IMG/VR virus record: IMGVR_UViG_3300025030_000095
Location: 1 to 64,000 of that record
Source: a virus
DNA: 64,000 bases
Strand: one strand, 5' to 3'
Of this stretch, positions 55,145 through 64,000 are shown piece by piece. The position numbers and the translations under genes are program-made. Each line of letters opens with the position of its first letter. Position 1 is the stretch's first letter. The notes beneath the pieces were generated by a model. The model did no database searches, had not been told where the DNA came from, and worked only from the letters and a program-made list of their open reading frames with translations.

Positions 55145-57931
55145 TTAACTGACACTCAGGAACTTGTCAGTATATAACTTTCTAAACGGCGTAGTCTTGT
55201 AAGCGTGTCCAGCAGGAAGTAATGCCAACTGACCGTACTTAAACGCTAACCAACCCTCAAACTTGTTACGCTCTGCGTCTGTAAGAGCTTTGCTACATAA
55301 AATTACTTCCGCGATGTCTACAGGCGCGTATGTGTTGAAACTGTTAGACTCTCTACCTCCTACAGTAAAATTACTATTGTCCAGCGATACTGCTACTGGG
55401 GAGCCAGTTCCTCTCTGCACGCTATTTTCATACAGAGTCAATACATTTGTATCTTTTTTAGCTACGTTAATAATCCATCTGTTGAGCGTAGTAGAACTAT
55501 AGACAGCGTCAGTCATATCTGCGCCCCACTGATAAAATCCTACATTAGACGCACCAGTCCGCTTTAATCCAAAGGCTTTTAAGCTAGCAGCAGCTCCATA
55601 GAAGAAATGAGTTGCGTCCGCAGGTGATGCAGTAGCTCTTGAGAACTCTATGAGTGTCTTGGAAGTATTACCGCCATATGTTGCTGCGGCAAGTGTACCT
55701 GTCATAATATCATCAGTGCCATCAAAGTGAGGAATATTATATCCATTAAGTGTAGCACTCGCAACAGGTCGTTTACTGCTTGTTCCTTGCGTTACGTTTG
55801 ACGCCACACCTTTGTTATTAGTCCACGTAGCTAATGAAGCACTAGAAGCTATACCGTCAGGACGTAACCATAACTGTACATATGTCTCAGAGGCAGGGTC
55901 CCATAACTGATCCGCCCAAGCACTCTCGAACTGACTTACATTAGAGGCAGGCGTACCAGCACCGACAAGCTTAATTATCCCATTGCTTAACACCTGAGCA
56001 TTTGTCTCGATATCACAAACAGCTGTCCTGTTTGGAGAAGTTCCGGAAACAGAGTTTATCCTGAATAGCAAGTCAGCCCCTGTAGAATCCTTGAATCTGA
56101 ACTCTCCTGAGTCATAAGCTGTAGGAGGAAACTCTACGGACTGACCTGAGACATGAAAGTTATACCCAGTGGAGTTAACAGTTTCTCCAACACTGACCCT
56201 TATCAAATCTCCTGCAACTAAACTTGAAGTTACGCCAGCCACTTCATGACTTGTGCTAACATTAACAGTTAAATTAAATAGCGTCGTGAAAGAGGGCCCT
56301 TCAACCCACGGCAACCAAATTCCGCTTGATGTTTTATGTTGTGCGTAAGACTTGTATTTAGTGGACCCTGTTAGAGCTGTAGCAGCTGATGCGCTAAGTC
56401 CAGTAGATTCACCATTTGATACATACGAATTTTTAGCTAGGTCTTTAATCTTGATCCTTGTACTAGTTGGGTTATACCCGCCAAGTATGTCTACGTCACT
56501 GTTAAATATTTGGATGTCATACCCATCGAAGATTATAGTACCATCGGCTCCGGGTGAAACAAACAACTCGAATTCGTTGTCACCTGTTAAGTCAGATGTT
56601 GCAGCCTCGACGGAAGCATTGCCGCCTGCAGCGCGAGCAACTATCCTCTGAGAGTTGGCAGTCAAGGCAAGAATTTCAAAATCGACCTGCCTGCGCCCTG
56701 TTGTAGATGGTAGCGTAACTTGACCGCTGGTTGATCCTAATCCTGCATATACTAGAGCACTAGAGTTTGCTGCAACGGTTTGATTGAAGTAGAACGTGCC
56801 AGTTAATTTTCCCTTTGTGCCCAGTACGTTTGCAGGCATTGCAATTGTTAGATAAGTGTCGGGACTAGTTATAGTTTGGTTCGGTGCACCGTGCCAGCTA
56901 GTTCTACGTGACTGACCTAGCTCTGTAACTACAGTAGGTGTCAAGCTAACACCTGTTTCCCCATCCGTAGGGCTTGAGATACGCAAGTTAGGATACGCCG
57001 TATCCGCGGGAACAAGAGCTACGTGAGTGAACTTCTGGCGATCTATAGCCCTCCACGGTTGAGCATTTCCGGCATTAGTTACGACAGCTAATTTGCAAGT
57101 TGGGTCTGTTGAAACAAGCTCAGCAATAAAGTGTAGTTCTTCTCCTTCTGAATACACTATGTTATCAATATTAATCCAAATTTCAGAGTTAGCGGAGATT
57201 GTTTGTCCTGTCGCGGTAGCTTCTAGCGTTCCCATAGATTGATCATATATCTTTGTGCCAGCCTCGCTTGTACCTCTGTATATACGTATCCGCACGCGGC
57301 ACGTAGCATCATCCCAAACAAGACTAGGCCCAAGTTTATAATACAGTCTCTGCAATATATAGTTGTGCTGTGGTATAACGTTGTAGGTGTACGCAGTATT
57401 CGTATCACTACTAACCCACTCCTGATCATATTTATCGACTGACTCAGGGTAAGCACCGTTTTTAGTCGCTCCCGACTTGTCTAACACTACGTTACGAGTC
57501 CAAGTAACAGTATTATCCACAACCGTACTGCCTACACCACTAGGCCATGTTGCTGGCTCGGTTGCGCCTGTAGTGCCTCCGACAGTAGCTATATAAACAA
57601 ACCCTGTTGCCTTGGCATCTGTAGGTCTTACCCTATCACCTATGGCTACCGTCTTTACTGCTGTCCAAGCATCTGCTGAGTTACCATGTGTGATTACCCT
57701 TGTTTCCGACGCCTCTTGCCGGCACTCTACCATCGGACCAGTGCCTGTGCTATCTACAGTTTGGCCGGGAATCATGAATCTAACGGAGTTGCCAACAACC
57801 TCAGATGTCAAATGATGACCACGAACACCAAGCTCAATCTTATCCTGCGTACCTAATGTTAATTTGCCATCGACTACGCCTGTGCCTGTTGCTGTGCTTG
57901 TGCCACCTTTTTGGAGGCTTAATCGTGCCAT
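55145..57931 (-). CDS. 928-residue head-module adhesin (LamG-like end)
   Basis: Begins A-R-L-S-L-Q-K-G-G-T and contains repeated beta-rich units; the last ~230 residues include W-L-R-P-D-G, F-D-G-T-D-D and A-E-V-I-L-C-S-K-A-L-T-D-A-E-R-N-K-F-E-G-W-L-A-F-K-Y-G, the LamG/concanavalin-like fold. Its place between capsid/decoration genes and the connector, not with the tail fibres, suggests a head fibre or capsid-attached adhesin. Confidence 0.72.
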   Translation of the reverse strand: MARLSLQKGGTSTATGTGVVDGKLTLGTQDKIELGVRGHHLTSEVVGNSVRFMIPGQTVDSTGTGPMVECRQEASETRVITHGNSADAWTAVKTVAIGDRVRPTDAKATGFVYIATVGGTTGATEPATWPSGVGSTVVDNTVTWTRNVVLDKSGATKNGAYPESVDKYDQEWVSSDTNTAYTYNVIPQHNYILQRLYYKLGPSLVWDDATCRVRIRIYRGTSEAGTKIYDQSMGTLEATATGQTISANSEIWINIDNIVYSEGEELHFIAELVSTDPTCKLAVVTNAGNAQPWRAIDRQKFTHVALVPADTAYPNLRISSPTDGETGVSLTPTVVTELGQSRRTSWHGAPNQTITSPDTYLTIAMPANVLGTKGKLTGTFYFNQTVAANSSALVYAGLGSTSGQVTLPSTTGRRQVDFEILALTANSQRIVARAAGGNASVEAATSDLTGDNEFELFVSPGADGTIIFDGYDIQIFNSDVDILGGYNPTSTRIKIKDLAKNSYVSNGESTGLSASAATALTGSTKYKSYAQHKTSSGIWLPWVEGPSFTTLFNLTVNVSTSHEVAGVTSSLVAGDLIRVSVGETVNSTGYNFHVSGQSVEFPPTAYDSGEFRFKDSTGADLLFRINSVSGTSPNRTAVCDIETNAQVLSNGIIKLVGAGTPASNVSQFESAWADQLWDPASETYVQLWLRPDGIASSASLATWTNNKGVASNVTQGTSSKRPVASATLNGYNIPHFDGTDDIMTGTLAAATYGGNTSKTLIEFSRATASPADATHFFYGAAASLKAFGLKRTGASNVGFYQWGADMTDAVYSSTTLNRWIINVAKKDTNVLTLYENSVQRGTGSPVAVSLDNSNFTVGGRESNSFNTYAPVDIAEVILCSKALTDAERNKFEGWLAFKYGQLALLPAGHAYKTTPFRKLYTDKFLSVS

Positions 57932-57942
57932 GCTCTCATCTC

Positions 57943-58248
57943 CTAACGGTAGTGTATCGTCGCAGTGCCCGCAGCGCTAAATCGCAAGGTTATGTTCGTT
58001 CCGAATTGAATCACTGCTTCTGAAAAATCATCTTCATCAGTTCCAACCAACGCTGGCCTTACCTGTGTTTCTCCGTCAACCAATGCTACTGTGACAGTTG
58101 ATGTCTCCACGTGGAGCAACGACACCACCCCAGCAGATCGCTTAATAATTATATCCTCGGCACTTGTTGCAGTGACTCGCTTAGGAGCAAAGGCTATGAC
58201 ATCGGATTGTATTTGGTTTCCGTTTGTGTCTAGGTTTGTGTACACCAT
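57943..58248 (-). CDS. small capsid decoration-type protein
   Basis: 101 residues, beta-rich, S-A-E-D-I-I-I-K-R-S-A-G-V-V-S-L-L and G-T-N-I-T-L-R-F. Between two large structural genes in the head block. Possible decoration protein or adaptor for the 928-residue adhesin. Confidence 0.55.
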   Translation of the reverse strand: MVYTNLDTNGNQIQSDVIAFAPKRVTATSAEDIIIKRSAGVVSLLHVETSTVTVALVDGETQVRPALVGTDEDDFSEAVIQFGTNITLRFSAAGTATIHYR

Positions 58249-58282
58249 AGTTTATCACCCTCTCGTTTGAAAATATATGTAG

Positions 58283-58305
58283 GAGAGGGACACTCGGCCC
58301 CTCTC
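58283..58305 (-). other. hairpin upstream of the 239-residue head protein end
   Basis: GAGAGGG / CCCTCTC 7-bp stem (58283-58289, 58299-58305), just downstream of the head-protein gene on the minus strand. Confidence 0.5.
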
Positions 58306-58307
58306 AA

Positions 58308-59027
58308 TTACGCAACAGTTGTCTTCGATGCCGCTACCATCTGCACCGGACTGTATCGGGCCTCGCCACGCTCAAGCACAGCCCCGGTCACGATAGCCGC
58401 GCTATTGGTCACACGTAACGCCACGTGAGTAAAACCGTTGTTAATGTCCAAGAACGATGCGTCGCATTCCACATAACCTATTGCGCTCACGGTAGCTGCT
58501 GTAATCGTCGCGGCGGCTGCGGTAATAGTGATTGTGTACTCGCCCGGTTCTTTGGCCGTCAGGGTGATCACTGCGGCTGCTGATACTGCCTTGACTCCCG
58601 GCACACCTGCGGTCGAGTGGTTGATTGCTGCCGCCAAGCTCGCTGCGTCTGCTGTGTCATCTCCGGCTTGGTTAAACACTCGGTTTGGCAGGTCTGCTGC
58701 TGCGGCTGCGGTGTAGGTCAGGCCGTTGATTGTGACTGACTGGCCGACTGTTACCGTGGCAAGGGTGAGCGTTGCTGATGTTACGCCTGTGTTTGCTGTG
58801 ATGGTTGCTGTGTTATTGGTGATGACTTTAGCGCTAGTGCCTAGGGCATCTTTGGCTTGCATTACTTGCAGGGCGCTTGTTGCTGCTGCTGCCATTGCGC
58901 CGAGGCTGGCGATGTAGAGGGCTTTGCCGTAGTTAGCGAGGGAGTGGTAGGCTCCTGTTGCAGCGCCATTTAAGCTCACAGAATTTAAGGCAATGTCCAA
59001 TTTGTTTCTTTCAGAGAGTAGTTTCAT
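58308..59027 (-). CDS. head decoration-like protein
   Basis: 239 residues, extremely Ala/Thr-rich. K-L-L-S-E-R-N-K-L-D-I-A-L-N-S at the start and V-G-Q-S-V-T-I-N-G-L-T-Y in the middle, then Ig-like beta strands. Directly after the major capsid gene. Probably a decoration or capsid-associated protein; not the coat. Confidence 0.62.
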   Translation of the reverse strand: MKLLSERNKLDIALNSVSLNGAATGAYHSLANYGKALYIASLGAMAAAATSALQVMQAKDALGTSAKVITNNTATITANTGVTSATLTLATVTVGQSVTINGLTYTAAAAADLPNRVFNQAGDDTADAASLAAAINHSTAGVPGVKAVSAAAVITLTAKEPGEYTITITAAAATITAATVSAIGYVECDASFLDINNGFTHVALRVTNSAAIVTGAVLERGEARYSPVQMVAASKTTVA

Positions 59028-59061
59028 TTTATTACCTCCATAATATTATTTTAAGTGATTA

Positions 59062-59081
59062 GAGGGGCGCTACGGCCCCTC
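59062..59081 (-). other. hairpin after the major capsid gene
   Basis: GAGGGGC / GCCCCTC 7-bp stem with a 6-nt loop (59062-59068, 59075-59081) in the 59-bp gap. It may stabilise or partly terminate the abundant capsid message. Confidence 0.62.
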
Positions 59082-59086
59082 GTTGG

Positions 59087-60436
59087 TTATACTAGGGGCA
59101 CCGACAAAACGACTACGGGGCTAACCTGAGAAACCTTATCCTCCAAGGTCAATGGTTCTTTAACCCATAAATTTCCATCAACATTCCATACAATTTTTAT
59201 AATAGTTTTATTATTTTTAAAGTATACGTGTTCTGATGCTGCCATAAATGGGCCACTTCCATCTTTTATCAGGTAGTATGAAGCATCCACAAGGGAGAGG
59301 TCCCCGAGTTTTCCAATCGTCGAAGTCTTACCGGTAAACTTAATCGGAATACCTGATAGTGTTGCCGGAATGCCCTTAGTTGCATCGCCTTGGATAAAGA
59401 TGTAATGACCTTCTGGGTCTTGCATAGTGGCAAGCTGTGGCAGCGTGCTCTGATTTGCAATCCACAAGGCATTACTAACAGATTCGGGCAGGAGTTTTGT
59501 TAGCATGTTTACCGTATCGATGTAGTTGATTTGGTTCGCAGTAGATCGGTTAACCATAATTGTGCCAGGGGCGTTGTAAATCCCCTGCGGACGGGCTACA
59601 CCGTTACCCAAAAGGAATGCCATATCTTCAGCGGCAGACATGGCTCCATTCAAAAGATCGGAGAGGAACGCATCGGAGGCAGCCCAGTTCCTTAAGAGCT
59701 TGTCGCTGACTGTGACTAATGCGGAAACTTCTTTAGGGGATACCATGACCTCCTCAAGCTTACCGCCAGTCTCCTTAATCTCCTGCCCCTCACCAGTCCA
59801 ATATACCTCTACCCCACCATACACGCCCTTACTGCCTTGCGTAAACGCCGGGAAAGTGATAGAGCTATCTGGCGGATCACCGGCCGGGATAACCCGCGCT
59901 CTAGGACGCACAATAGCTGTTTCTGAGTTGATTTTTAATATCTCGGTGCTTCTTTGCGCCGGTACCATGATGCCTCCTTCGCTTCCTGTACCAAAGGTAA
60001 ACTCGTTTCTCAGGCTCGGCATGAATTGGCCCCTGAACGCTTCGGGAACAGCCTTGCCACCCTCTTGCCCGTTTTTATTATCGGCTAGCTCGTGCGTGCG
60101 CCCTTTAGCGTCACCAAATCTTAGGGCATAAATAAGCTCACCAAGATTCTTGAACCCGCCATCGTCTTTCTTGGCCGCCTGAGTGTCGAGCACTGCTGGA
60201 ATACCACTAGGACGCATTGTGTTGCCCACCGGCGCATCAAGATATGCCGCGCGTCCCTGCACTGCCTCTGCCTTAGCGATGAGTGCCGCTTGACCGTCGA
60301 TGTCCTTTTGCAAGTTATCAAACTCGGTGTTCTCTTCGTCGGTCATGCCTCTGTTTTCCGCGATAGCTTTATCTACTATGGCCTTCTGGGTGTCGCACAG
60401 TCCTGAGTATTTTTGCTTTAGTTCAAGTAAATTCAT
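59087..60436 (-). CDS. HK97-fold major capsid protein
   Basis: 449 residues. Helical scaffold-like N-terminus (residues 1-70, N-L-L-E-L-K-Q-K-Y), then the HK97 coat: G-G-I-M-V-P-A-Q ... F-P-A-F-T-Q-G ... E-V-S-A-L-V-T-V-S-D-K-L-L and G-T-I-M-V-N-R. The ClpP-like protease gene next upstream probably removes the N-terminus. Confidence 0.93.
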   Translation of the reverse strand: MNLLELKQKYSGLCDTQKAIVDKAIAENRGMTDEENTEFDNLQKDIDGQAALIAKAEAVQGRAAYLDAPVGNTMRPSGIPAVLDTQAAKKDDGGFKNLGELIYALRFGDAKGRTHELADNKNGQEGGKAVPEAFRGQFMPSLRNEFTFGTGSEGGIMVPAQRSTEILKINSETAIVRPRARVIPAGDPPDSSITFPAFTQGSKGVYGGVEVYWTGEGQEIKETGGKLEEVMVSPKEVSALVTVSDKLLRNWAASDAFLSDLLNGAMSAAEDMAFLLGNGVARPQGIYNAPGTIMVNRSTANQINYIDTVNMLTKLLPESVSNALWIANQSTLPQLATMQDPEGHYIFIQGDATKGIPATLSGIPIKFTGKTSTIGKLGDLSLVDASYYLIKDGSGPFMAASEHVYFKNNKTIIKIVWNVDGNLWVKEPLTLEDKVSQVSPVVVLSVPLV

Positions 60437-60437
60437 G

Positions 60438-61199
60438 TTAAATCACGCTCCTAATTTTGTTTTTGTTCGCTTTGGCTTTTCGTTGCAATGAAAAAAGCAG
60501 GTCCATGTGTTCCTGCTTGTCGGTTGGTGGGTCGATTGGTGGTGGGTCTGTTGGTGGTGGTTCAGATCCAGCACTAGGCGGTTCATGACTGTTCTTCAAG
60601 AACACACGCGTCTTGTCGATTACTTCTCTCGGGAGCATACGATTACCGACGCTCGCTACCAATTGCATTCCTTCATCGAAAAGTATTTCATCGACAAACT
60701 TATCTTTCAAAGCCTGTTGTGCGGGAAGCCACGTCTCGCGGTTCATTAGTCCTAAGATTTCGCTCTGAGACTTGCCAGTTTTGAGCATATAAGCATTTGC
60801 TATGCTTTTGTTCCAGCCTTTCAGGACATCTGCTTCATGCTCGAAGTCCCGGTAGTCCCCCATGGTCGCACTCCAAACGTTATGGAGCATGATCTGCGCT
60901 GTAGGCGATATCGAGAGTTTCTTGATTGCCATAGCCGCAACACTGGCCGCGCTTGCGGCGATGCCGACAATGCGTCCGATTGTATTACCTTCGTAGCTTT
61001 TTATAGCTGTAAACATTTCTGAGCCAGCATACACGTCTCCCCCAGGGGAATTAATTTCGAAATCAAGTTCGTCGCCATTTGCAGCTTCGATCTCCAATCT
61101 TATATCCTTCGGGCTTACTGCCTCTATGCCAAAATAGTCATAGATAAACTTATCGTCGTTTGACACGATAACTCCCTTGATATTAATTTTCTTAGCCAT
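60438..61199 (-). CDS. ClpP-like prohead protease
   Basis: 253 residues. S-P-G-G-D-V-Y oxyanion loop, catalytic Ser in A-A-S-A-A-S-V-A-A-M, His in M-L-H-N-V-W and a later Asp: S14 ClpP-type maturation protease. C-terminal Pro-rich tail. Processes capsid and itself during head assembly. Confidence 0.92.
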   Translation of the reverse strand: MAKKINIKGVIVSNDDKFIYDYFGIEAVSPKDIRLEIEAANGDELDFEINSPGGDVYAGSEMFTAIKSYEGNTIGRIVGIAASAASVAAMAIKKLSISPTAQIMLHNVWSATMGDYRDFEHEADVLKGWNKSIANAYMLKTGKSQSEILGLMNRETWLPAQQALKDKFVDEILFDEGMQLVASVGNRMLPREVIDKTRVFLKNSHEPPSAGSEPPPTDPPPIDPPTDKQEHMDLLFSLQRKAKANKNKIRSVI

Positions 61200-62449
61200 T
61201 ACTCACCGTCGCCTCCCGTTGTGCCCGTACTCCTTGGTTGCTGGGCTGCGGCTGTCTCAGTGCTAATCATTGCACCATTAACCAGATACGCCTGTCCAGC
61301 GGCCCCGCCGATGGGGTTTTCATCGTCTAGAGCACGCCATTCATCAGCGTTTATAATTCCTGAACTTCTCTTTTTACTCAGGTACTCAGCTCTGGACTTG
61401 GAATCACCCCTCAGTAATGAATCTAAATTAAACTTGGTATAGTACCCTGCCGCGCGTTCTGCCGGTGTGAAAAGTTTCCAGTCTGCAGTTTTCTCAAAAC
61501 GAGTGATAAGTGGCAGCATGGAATAAATAACATATTCAATTCCTTGATGCTCAATGTTATTATTTGTCGAACGCTGTAAATTTGCCACCATATGTGGCGG
61601 TACCCTGTATAGACCGCAGATATCTTCTTTGTTTAACTGGATATTCTCGATAAACTGAGCATCAGATAAAGGCATTGGTATCCTGGCAAACTTTAAACCG
61701 CTATGCAATATCAATGGCATCCATGAGTTAGCCAAGCCAGAGCCCTTCTCTAGGAGCTGTTCCCTCAGAGCGTCAACAGACTCCTGCGTCATCGAGTTGT
61801 CAGTCTGAAACACAGACCCGACATTCATCCCTTGGCCGAAGAATCGACTAGAGAATTCCGACATAGCCAGTCCCATTCCGACTGCTTCCTGTGCCATCCT
61901 GATTATTGAGTACCCTTTTATACCGTCAAATCCCAACCCAGGAACATGAAATACTTTTTCGCTCGGCAGAATACTAACCTTACCACGATCATTTACATGG
62001 TACTCAACCTTCATGGTATCCTTATTTCGCTTCGGTTCAATGCTGTCCCACGGCCATGGATATAGCTCAGTTACTTGTCCCCGATTGTTATGGGTTATGA
62101 TCGAGTAACAGTTGCCGGACAGGTCCAGGTGGGAATTCATGGTCTCGCGCCATGTCATCGTGTGCATGTCTGGGTTTGGCACATTGTGTAGCAGCTCATG
62201 CACCGGGTGGTCCGTTGCCTCATCCCGGCCATTTCCGTTTGGCCGTTTACGATAGACACTCAGGGGCAGTGAGGCAAACGATTCTGATCTGACCCGGACG
62301 CACGAATAAACGGTGATGTGCCGGAGGGCTGTCTGCTCGTTCACATTTACGCCTGAGTGCGTTGGTCTGCCACCTATCCATGACTTTATGTCCTTGTCAA
62401 AGTCCCCCATGGAGTAGTTTTTTAGGAGCAACTTACGTATTATGCTCAT
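61199..62449 (-). CDS. HK97-type portal protein
   Basis: 416 residues. Y-S-C-V-R-V-R-S-E-S, L-Y-P-W-P-W-D-S and H-V-P-G-L-G-F-D-G-I-K-G motifs of the HK97 portal (phage_portal), Q-G-M-N-V-G, and a C-terminal Gly/Thr-rich tail. Dodecameric DNA channel at the head vertex. Overlaps the protease start by one base. Confidence 0.94.
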   Translation of the reverse strand: MSIIRKLLLKNYSMGDFDKDIKSWIGGRPTHSGVNVNEQTALRHITVYSCVRVRSESFASLPLSVYRKRPNGNGRDEATDHPVHELLHNVPNPDMHTMTWRETMNSHLDLSGNCYSIITHNNRGQVTELYPWPWDSIEPKRNKDTMKVEYHVNDRGKVSILPSEKVFHVPGLGFDGIKGYSIIRMAQEAVGMGLAMSEFSSRFFGQGMNVGSVFQTDNSMTQESVDALREQLLEKGSGLANSWMPLILHSGLKFARIPMPLSDAQFIENIQLNKEDICGLYRVPPHMVANLQRSTNNNIEHQGIEYVIYSMLPLITRFEKTADWKLFTPAERAAGYYTKFNLDSLLRGDSKSRAEYLSKKRSSGIINADEWRALDDENPIGGAAGQAYLVNGAMISTETAAAQQPRSTGTTGGDGE

Positions 62450-62703
62450 TTATTCGCCTGCCTTCCAGGAACCAGCAGCCAAAGTCCACCGATAATCCAC
62501 ATTATAGGCGGGTAAATAAGCCATAGGCCGTGTAGTAGCATGCCAAATCCCAGCACTAGGGCTAAGTCTTGGAGAGTATTTGAGGTTATTTTTAGAGAAG
62601 GTAAACGGATCTTTGGTAGCTTGATCGGTAGTTTCAATGTAAGCAACTCCTTTAAAGGAAGATTATGCCGGGTTTCGGCTTCTTCGTTTGATCGTTTAGC
62701 CAA
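62446..62703 (-). CDS. small membrane-associated protein between terminase and portal
   Basis: 85 residues. Basic amphipathic N-terminal half (L-P-I-K-L-P-K-I-R-L-P) then two adjacent hydrophobic segments (V-L-G-F-G-M-L-L-H-G-L and I-M-W-I-I-G-G-L-W-L-L-V). Overlaps both genes (52 bases with terL). Small membrane proteins at this site are seen in some siphophages; function unknown. Confidence 0.55.
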   Translation of the reverse strand: MAKRSNEEAETRHNLPLKELLTLKLPIKLPKIRLPSLKITSNTLQDLALVLGFGMLLHGLWLIYPPIMWIIGGLWLLVPGRQANK

Positions 62704-64000
62704 ATTCTAACGTGCGAATTCATCAATGATGCTACCGGGTCGATCCTTTGAATGCACTTGGATTTATCAAGCATGAAGTTTTCATTTCTATCTCCCTTTT
62801 CACTAATTCCTACTGATTTTCCACCAGTGGTCACAGCATTACCCATAGCCCAATTCAAAACCGGGTTATTTTCGTGGATTATCTGCTTGTCATAAACCTT
62901 TACCCTGAAGTCCTTCGTTGGCTCTCCGAGTGTAGGGATGCCTTGCGGTATATCTATCACTGTATGCCCGTCTTCGATAAGCTCAGGCATTAGTCTATTT
63001 GCTAAATATCTGTCAAAACACAATTCCTTTTCAATAAGTTCGTGTTTTTCAATCCAGTCAATTGCCCATTTCATCATTACCTTATAATCAACCGAGGCCC
63101 CAGGAGTAAGTGTTATCCACTTCTCCTTCACCCATCTATCATATGGTATTTTATCGGACTTCATTTTTACAAAAAGAGTTTCCTCGGGCATAAAGGAATG
63201 GGAGAACACTGCAATTCTCCCATCAGGTAACGGTATTTCAAATCCAATGCTCGTTAGATCGATTATGACTGATAAGTCAAATCCAAGCGTCACCTCAAGC
63301 CCACGTATACTAGGCATGGGATTTTCTTTTGAAGCTCCACACGCTTTCCATTTACCGATATTCATGTAGCCACAAGCTCTTTGATTTACCCAGACGTCCA
63401 TTGTTTTCGTGAGGAAGTCTCGCATCTTTTCGGGCTTATCCTGCGCCACCATCAACTCATCGCGTATTGATTCAATACCCTCTTGTGTTTTACAAACTAT
63501 TGGATTTGCCTTTGTCCAAACTGATTCATCCGAAATACTATCTAGTAGATTTCCTTCCTCATCCATATCCAACTCATTTATCATTACGAAATACCGGTCG
63601 TTATCTATTTCGCTATCAGGATTAAGTATACTTGACACGTACATGTACTCATCTTTATAGCAGGGGTGATTTAACTCAAACCCTGCTGTTGTTATGATTC
63701 CGAGTAAGGGTTGCTTCCGCATTTTCATGCCAGATGTGAGTATGTCGTAATACTCTGATGTTGGGTGGGCGTGGTATTCATCGAGCAGACCGGCTTGAGG
63801 GTTGCTACCATCGCCTTTCCTCTTGTCCTCTTCGGTCATTCTGGCAAAAAATGAGTTGCTTTTAGGGTGCATTATTACTTTTGTTGCTAGATCATCATGA
63901 TACTTGGTAAATATCTTGCCGCTTAATTCCTTGCAATTTGCTGATATTGTTCTTGCTTCTCCCCAAACATACCTAGTCTGATCCTTTTTTGTTGCTGCAA
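62652..64000 (-). CDS. terL: terminase large subunit, cut by window end
   Basis: Partial: about 448 codons in the window, continuing beyond 64000. The frame runs back from 63872 (first Met) through 63998, so the true start and the Walker A ATPase part lie outside. Visible: W-G-E-A-R-T-I-S, D-G-S-N-P-Q-A-G-L-L-D-E-Y-H-A-H-P-T (ATPase coupling region) and the nuclease half with D-L-S-V-I-I-D-L-T-S-I-G and a late D near 62830. Packages DNA; expected neighbour of the HNH gene on the other side of terS. Confidence 0.93.
   Translation of the reverse strand, partial: AATKKDQTRYVWGEARTISANCKELSGKIFTKYHDDLATKVIMHPKSNSFFARMTEEDKRKGDGSNPQAGLLDEYHAHPTSEYYDILTSGMKMRKQPLLGIITTAGFELNHPCYKDEYMYVSSILNPDSEIDNDRYFVMINELDMDEEGNLLDSISDESVWTKANPIVCKTQEGIESIRDELMVAQDKPEKMRDFLTKTMDVWVNQRACGYMNIGKWKACGASKENPMPSIRGLEVTLGFDLSVIIDLTSIGFEIPLPDGRIAVFSHSFMPEETLFVKMKSDKIPYDRWVKEKWITLTPGASVDYKVMMKWAIDWIEKHELIEKELCFDRYLANRLMPELIEDGHTVIDIPQGIPTLGEPTKDFRVKVYDKQIIHENNPVLNWAMGNAVTTGGKSVGISEKGDRNENFMLDKSKCIQRIDPVASLMNSHVRIWLNDQTKKPKPGIIFL

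Overview
The window is almost all of one temperate tailed phage (siphovirus type: HK97-fold head, long tail, tape measure of about 1,040 residues) from a low-to-medium G+C, probably endospore-forming Bacillota host. The host inference rests on strong Shine-Dalgarno sites, sigma-A-like promoters, many TTG/GTG starts, AbrB-like and Spo0A-C-like regulators, a YopX protein and a large serine integrase. Genus cannot be read from the sequence. No rRNA, tRNA, IS element or CRISPR array was seen.

Layout. (1) 28.5 kb down to 1, minus strand: early/lytic operon. From the switch leftward it carries a Cro-like repressor, small regulators, a DUF6745-like protein with a 12-bp minisatellite, two tandem Spo0A-C-like proteins, a recombination block (SbcC-like ATPase, RecT, metallo-beta-lactamase-fold protein), an AbrB-like protein, SSB, an SF2 helicase, a homing endonuclease beside a VRR-NUC nuclease, and an AEP primase-helicase ending in a 12-copy iteron array (likely origin). 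Antirepressors, an AAA+ ATPase, a MazG-like protein, ThyX and an HNH endonuclease follow. (2) 28.7 to 36.7 kb, plus strand: CI-like repressor, large serine integrase, then a plasmid-like block (RHH protein, FtsK/SpoIIIE-type ATPase, strong hairpin, replication-relaxation-type protein) and accessory genes. (3) 64 kb down to 36.7 kb, minus strand: large terminase (cut by the window end), portal, ClpP-like protease, capsid, decoration/fibre proteins, connectors, tail proteins, tape measure, tail tip, spike, holin, amidase, an Acb2/Tad1-hairpin (anti-CBASS/anti-Thoeris type) protein and a second holin-like protein. Two self-contained accessory units with their own promoters and terminators sit inside the late region (38.7-39.8 kb and 50.8-51.5 kb).

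How it fits together. The integrase and switch lie mid-window. The HNH gene at the left edge and the terminase at the right edge are normally neighbours on either side of the small terminase, which is absent here. The window is therefore best read as a circular phage (or phage-plasmid) genome of slightly more than 64 kb, opened near terS. The switch at 28.5-28.7 kb has divergent XRE repressors and TTCG-N7-CGAA operators, one exactly inside the lytic promoter spacer. Points most worth following: the stand-alone Spo0A-C paralogues together with AbrB, the cyclic-nucleotide sponge, the iteron origin that also encodes the primase C-terminus, the plasmid-maintenance block, and the in-frame minisatellite.
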